Part shown: positions 43,245 to 44,966 of the stretch, piece by piece
Layout of the letters: each line of letters starts with the position of its first letter
Numbering within the stretch: the stretch's first letter is position 1
DNA from: Pectobacterium brasiliense
GTDB taxonomy: Bacteria > Pseudomonadota > Gammaproteobacteria > Enterobacterales > Enterobacteriaceae
Direction of reading: 5' to 3'
NCBI RefSeq assembly: GCF_013449685.1
Contig: NZ_JACDSF010000017.1
Coordinates: 31,870-76,835, forward strand
DNA: 44,966 nt
Program-made: the position numbers and the translations under genes
The notes under the pieces: generated by a model
Told to the model about the DNA's origin: nothing
What the model saw: only the letters and a program-made list of their open reading frames with translations
The model's database searches: none

Positions 43245-44504
43245 TTATTTCTTCACGCTAAAACTGTTGGCATAACCCGCTGGATCGCTACCATCCCAGC
43301 GACGGCCATCGATGAGCACGCTGCTGCGCATGTCGCTACCGGGCAATGGCACATTCCCCACGGCATCGGCCGCCTGCTTATAGATATCAATACGGTTAAC
43401 CTGCTTCGCGACAGCCAGATAATCCGGCTCTTCGGTGAGCAAGCCCCAGCGTTTGTGCTGGGTGAGGAACCACATGCCGTCGGACAGGTACGGGTAGTTC
43501 ACGGAACCGTCGTGGTAGAAACGCATCGCGTGTTCGTCTTTCCAGCTTTTCCCCAGCCCGTTCTCGTACTGGCCCAGCATGCGTCCGACGATGGTTTCTT
43601 CTTTGGCATTGATGTACGCGCGTCCGGCAACCACGCCAGCTGTTTCACGGCGGTTGTCATCAGAGGCATCAATCCAGCGTGAGGCATCGAGGATCGCGGC
43701 GGTCAGCGCGCGGGCGCTATTCGGGTTGGCGTTTACCCAGTCAGCGCGGGTGCCCAGCACTTTTTCCGGGTGATCCGGCCAAATGTCTTGCGAGGTGGCG
43801 GCAGTAAAGCCGATGTTTTCGCTGATGGCACGCTGGTTCCACGGTTCGCCGACGCAATAACCGACCATGTTGCCAATCTTCATGTTCATCACCATCTGCG
43901 GCGGCGGCACCACCACGGTGCGCACGTCGTTCAGCGGATGAATGCCGGCGGAGGCCAGCCAGTAATAGAGCCACATGGCGTGCGTGCCGGTTGGGAAGGT
44001 TTGCGCGAAGGTATAAGTGCCCGCAGGGCTAGCTGCGATATACTTTTGCAGCGCGGCGAGATCCGTGACGTTGGCTGCACGCAGCTGGTTCGCCAGCGTG
44101 ATGCCTTGTCCGTTCTGGTTGAGCGTCATCAGTGCAGCCATGTTGCTCTGCGATCCAGACAGCCCCATTTGCAGACCGTACAGCTGCCCGTACAGAATGT
44201 GGGCGGCATCCAGCTCGCCCGATACCAGCTTGTCGCGTACCGCGGCCCAACTGGCTTCTTTGCTGGGAACAATGGTGATGCCGTATTTCTTATCGAAGCC
44301 TTTCACTGCGGCCATCACGACCGAGGCGCAGTCCGTCAACGGGATAAACCCGACCCGAATTTCCTTTTTCTCCGGCGCGTCGGAACCGGCAGCCCAGGCG
44401 CTATTCATCAACCCCGGCAGCATCAGGCTGCCTCCCAGTGCAGCACTCCCCAACAGAAACTGGCGGCGAGAGACGGTCATGCTTTTGGTTTTGGAATCAC
44501 TCAT
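43245..44504 (-). CDS. nasF: Nitrate/nitrite ABC transporter substrate-binding protein
   Basis: This 419-residue NrtA-type protein has a twin-arginine signal (SRRQFLLG at 12-19, then a hydrophobic stretch to SAWA), so it is exported folded to the periplasm. The mature protein contains IRVGFIPLTDCASVVMAAVKGFDKKYG and VVVPPPQMVMNMKIGNMVGYCVGEPWN, as in nitrate-binding proteins. ATG 44504 has AAGGGTG upstream. It is the first gene of the nas operon, behind a regulated leader. Confidence 0.95.
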   Translation of the reverse strand: MSDSKTKSMTVSRRQFLLGSAALGGSLMLPGLMNSAWAAGSDAPEKKEIRVGFIPLTDCASVVMAAVKGFDKKYGITIVPSKEASWAAVRDKLVSGELDAAHILYGQLYGLQMGLSGSQSNMAALMTLNQNGQGITLANQLRAANVTDLAALQKYIAASPAGTYTFAQTFPTGTHAMWLYYWLASAGIHPLNDVRTVVVPPPQMVMNMKIGNMVGYCVGEPWNQRAISENIGFTAATSQDIWPDHPEKVLGTRADWVNANPNSARALTAAILDASRWIDASDDNRRETAGVVAGRAYINAKEETIVGRMLGQYENGLGKSWKDEHAMRFYHDGSVNYPYLSDGMWFLTQHKRWGLLTEEPDYLAVAKQVNRIDIYKQAADAVGNVPLPGSDMRSSVLIDGRRWDGSDPAGYANSFSVKK

Positions 44505-44541
44505 CAACGACACCCTTGCGCAAAACACCTTTTCAGGCGGT

Positions 44542-44599
44542 AAAAACAAAAACGGCGTCCACAAGCCCATGCAGAATCTGCACGCTTATGGACGCCGTT
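44542..44599 (-). terminator. Leader terminator before nasF
   Basis: On the minus strand AACGGCGTCCATAAGC (44599-44584) pairs with GCTTGTGGACGCCGTT (44566-44551), giving a 16-bp stem with a single G-T wobble, around an inner TGCAG/CTGCA hairpin. It is followed by TTTGTTTTT (44550-44542), a classical intrinsic terminator inside the nasF leader. Its 5' arm overlaps the second AACGGC-loop hairpin at 44590-44603, so the two structures are mutually exclusive. Confidence 0.9.
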
Positions 44600-44633
44600 G
44601 TCCGATTAACACCTTCCGCACCGCCGTTGGCCC
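44590..44633 (-). promoter_or_regulatory. ANTAR-type dual hexaloop antiterminator, NasR target
   Basis: Two hairpins with the same loop AACGGC (A at loop position 1, G at position 4) lie on the minus strand. Hairpin 1, GGGCC-AACGGC-GGTGC, is at 44633-44618 with a partly wobble/mismatched stem. Hairpin 2, GGAC-AACGGC-GTCC, is at 44603-44590 with a perfect 4-bp stem, separated by 14 bases. This matches the two-hexaloop motif bound by ANTAR proteins such as NasR. Hairpin 2 uses the terminator's 5' arm, so its formation should let transcription proceed. Confidence 0.85.
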
Positions 44634-44674
44634 GAAACGCATTATGAATGTTTGGTTGTTGCTAATGAGTTAAA

Positions 44675-44689
44675 GCAAGGTTTGTGCCA
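44675..44689 (-). promoter_or_regulatory. Sigma-54 promoter of the nas operon
   Basis: On the minus strand TGGCACAAACCTTGC matches the -24/-12 consensus TGGCAC-N5-TTGC exactly, followed by T. Transcription would start near 44663, giving a leader of about 160 bases to nasF. Known enteric nasF promoters are sigma-54/NtrC dependent. Confidence 0.85.
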
Positions 44690-44966
44690 GCTATCACAGT
44701 TTTGAGCATTCCACTTCGCAGGAGCCGTCTCTTAGTCACATTTCTATACAGACTCAGAGACCGTTTCGTGCGCCATACCGCCACCATGATATGCGATACC
44801 GTACACGCGCCCGACGCAGGGCGCTCAAGCGCCGCAGCCCTGCGAACCCTGGCTTCTGGCTAAATTATGCCGCTACGCGGTGCCATCGGTGGACATGACC
44901 GCTAATCGAGCCGCCAGTGACGCGTTCCCGACGCGGCACTGACTTTCGCGGCATCCATGCCGCTCA
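44690..44966. other. GC-rich non-coding region upstream of the nas promoter
   Basis: No gene is apparent in these 277 bases; nasR, which often lies here, is not seen and may be beyond the window. An imperfect 11-bp inverted repeat (GTCTCTTAGTC 44727-44737 with GACTCAGAGAC 44751-44761, one mismatch) lies 38 bases upstream of the sigma-54 site. A nested palindrome spans 44815-44844. Neither clearly matches an NtrC site. Confidence 0.5.
44815..44844. repeat. Nested palindrome
   Basis: CGCAGGGCGCTCAAGCGCCGCAGCCCTGCG has outer arms CGCAGGG/CCCTGCG and an inner perfect GGCGCT-CA-AGCGCC, which can form alternative hairpins. Confidence 0.75.

Noticed and set aside
42291-43682. 463-codon plus-strand open frame
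   Set aside because: It is antisense to the nasD/nasE/nasF genes, with histidine/glutamine-rich composition typical of a shadow frame and no family motif.
1-44966. CRISPR array, tRNA or rRNA genes, intact insertion sequences, prophage genes
   Set aside because: No regularly spaced repeats, no transposase or phage structural proteins, and no RNA-gene-like sequence were seen; the Rpn-family protein at 32642-33586 is not an IS element.

Overview
The window looks like a chromosome segment of an enterobacterial soft-rot or plant-associated bacterium, most like Pectobacterium or Dickeya. This is judged from gene families, moderate GC content, Shine-Dalgarno usage and an enteric-type nas operon; no database search was possible. 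Most of it is accessory metabolism: transporters with enzyme modules, redox clusters with their own regulators, and one nitrogen operon. No rRNA, tRNA, CRISPR array, phage gene or intact insertion sequence was seen.

Layout. (1) 1-3196: a polar amino-acid ABC importer (two permeases, one ATPase) followed by a class IV aminotransferase-fold protein that lacks the usual PLP lysine. (2) 3197-10093: an electrophile/quinone block of a quinone oxidoreductase, an AcuI-like reductase, an SDR, a broken SDR remnant, a TetR regulator with a palindromic operator, an aldo-keto reductase and an MFS carrier. (3) 10094-10596: gene debris, including an amidohydrolase tail and a second aminotransferase fragment, which suggests that block 2 is an insertion or rearrangement. 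(4) 10597-13702: a histidine kinase and response regulator divergent from a MipA/OmpV outer-membrane protein. (5) 13703-21772: a redox region around a LysR regulator. Leftward lie SDR, OsmC, a carboxymuconolactone decarboxylase remnant, alcohol dehydrogenase and MFS genes. Rightward lie a 93-residue protein, an AhpD-like protein, a ChrR-like cupin and an FAD amine oxidase-like protein. (6) 21978-23459: an old-yellow-enzyme family oxidoreductase divergent from a small ArsR regulator, with a 16-bp perfect palindrome between them. (7) 23628-31738: an uncharacterised sugar or polyol module of FGGY kinase and 2-hydroxyacid dehydrogenase, convergent with a PfkB kinase and a complete ribose-type ABC importer. 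(8) 32062-33586: a YehS-like DUF1456 protein and an Rpn/YhgA-family nuclease. (9) 33742-44689: the nitrate assimilation operon nasFED-(nasC-nasB)-nasA plus a siroheme methyltransferase, read leftward from a sigma-54 promoter.

How the parts work together. In the nas operon, NasFED imports nitrate and nitrite, NasA reduces nitrate, the NasC/NasB polypeptide supplies electrons and reduces nitrite to ammonium, and the SUMT enzyme makes the siroheme precursor. The leader carries two hairpins with identical AACGGC loops, the second overlapping an intrinsic terminator, which is the hallmark of NasR/ANTAR antitermination. nasC and nasB form one continuous reading frame here, yet a good internal ribosome binding site survives before the NasB start.

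Main points for follow-up: the lysine-less aminotransferase, the nasC-nasB fusion, the nas leader, the gene debris flanking the 3.2-10.1 kb block, a palindrome-generating scar in an SDR pseudogene, a possibly leaderless arsR-type gene, and the sugar module of unknown substrate.
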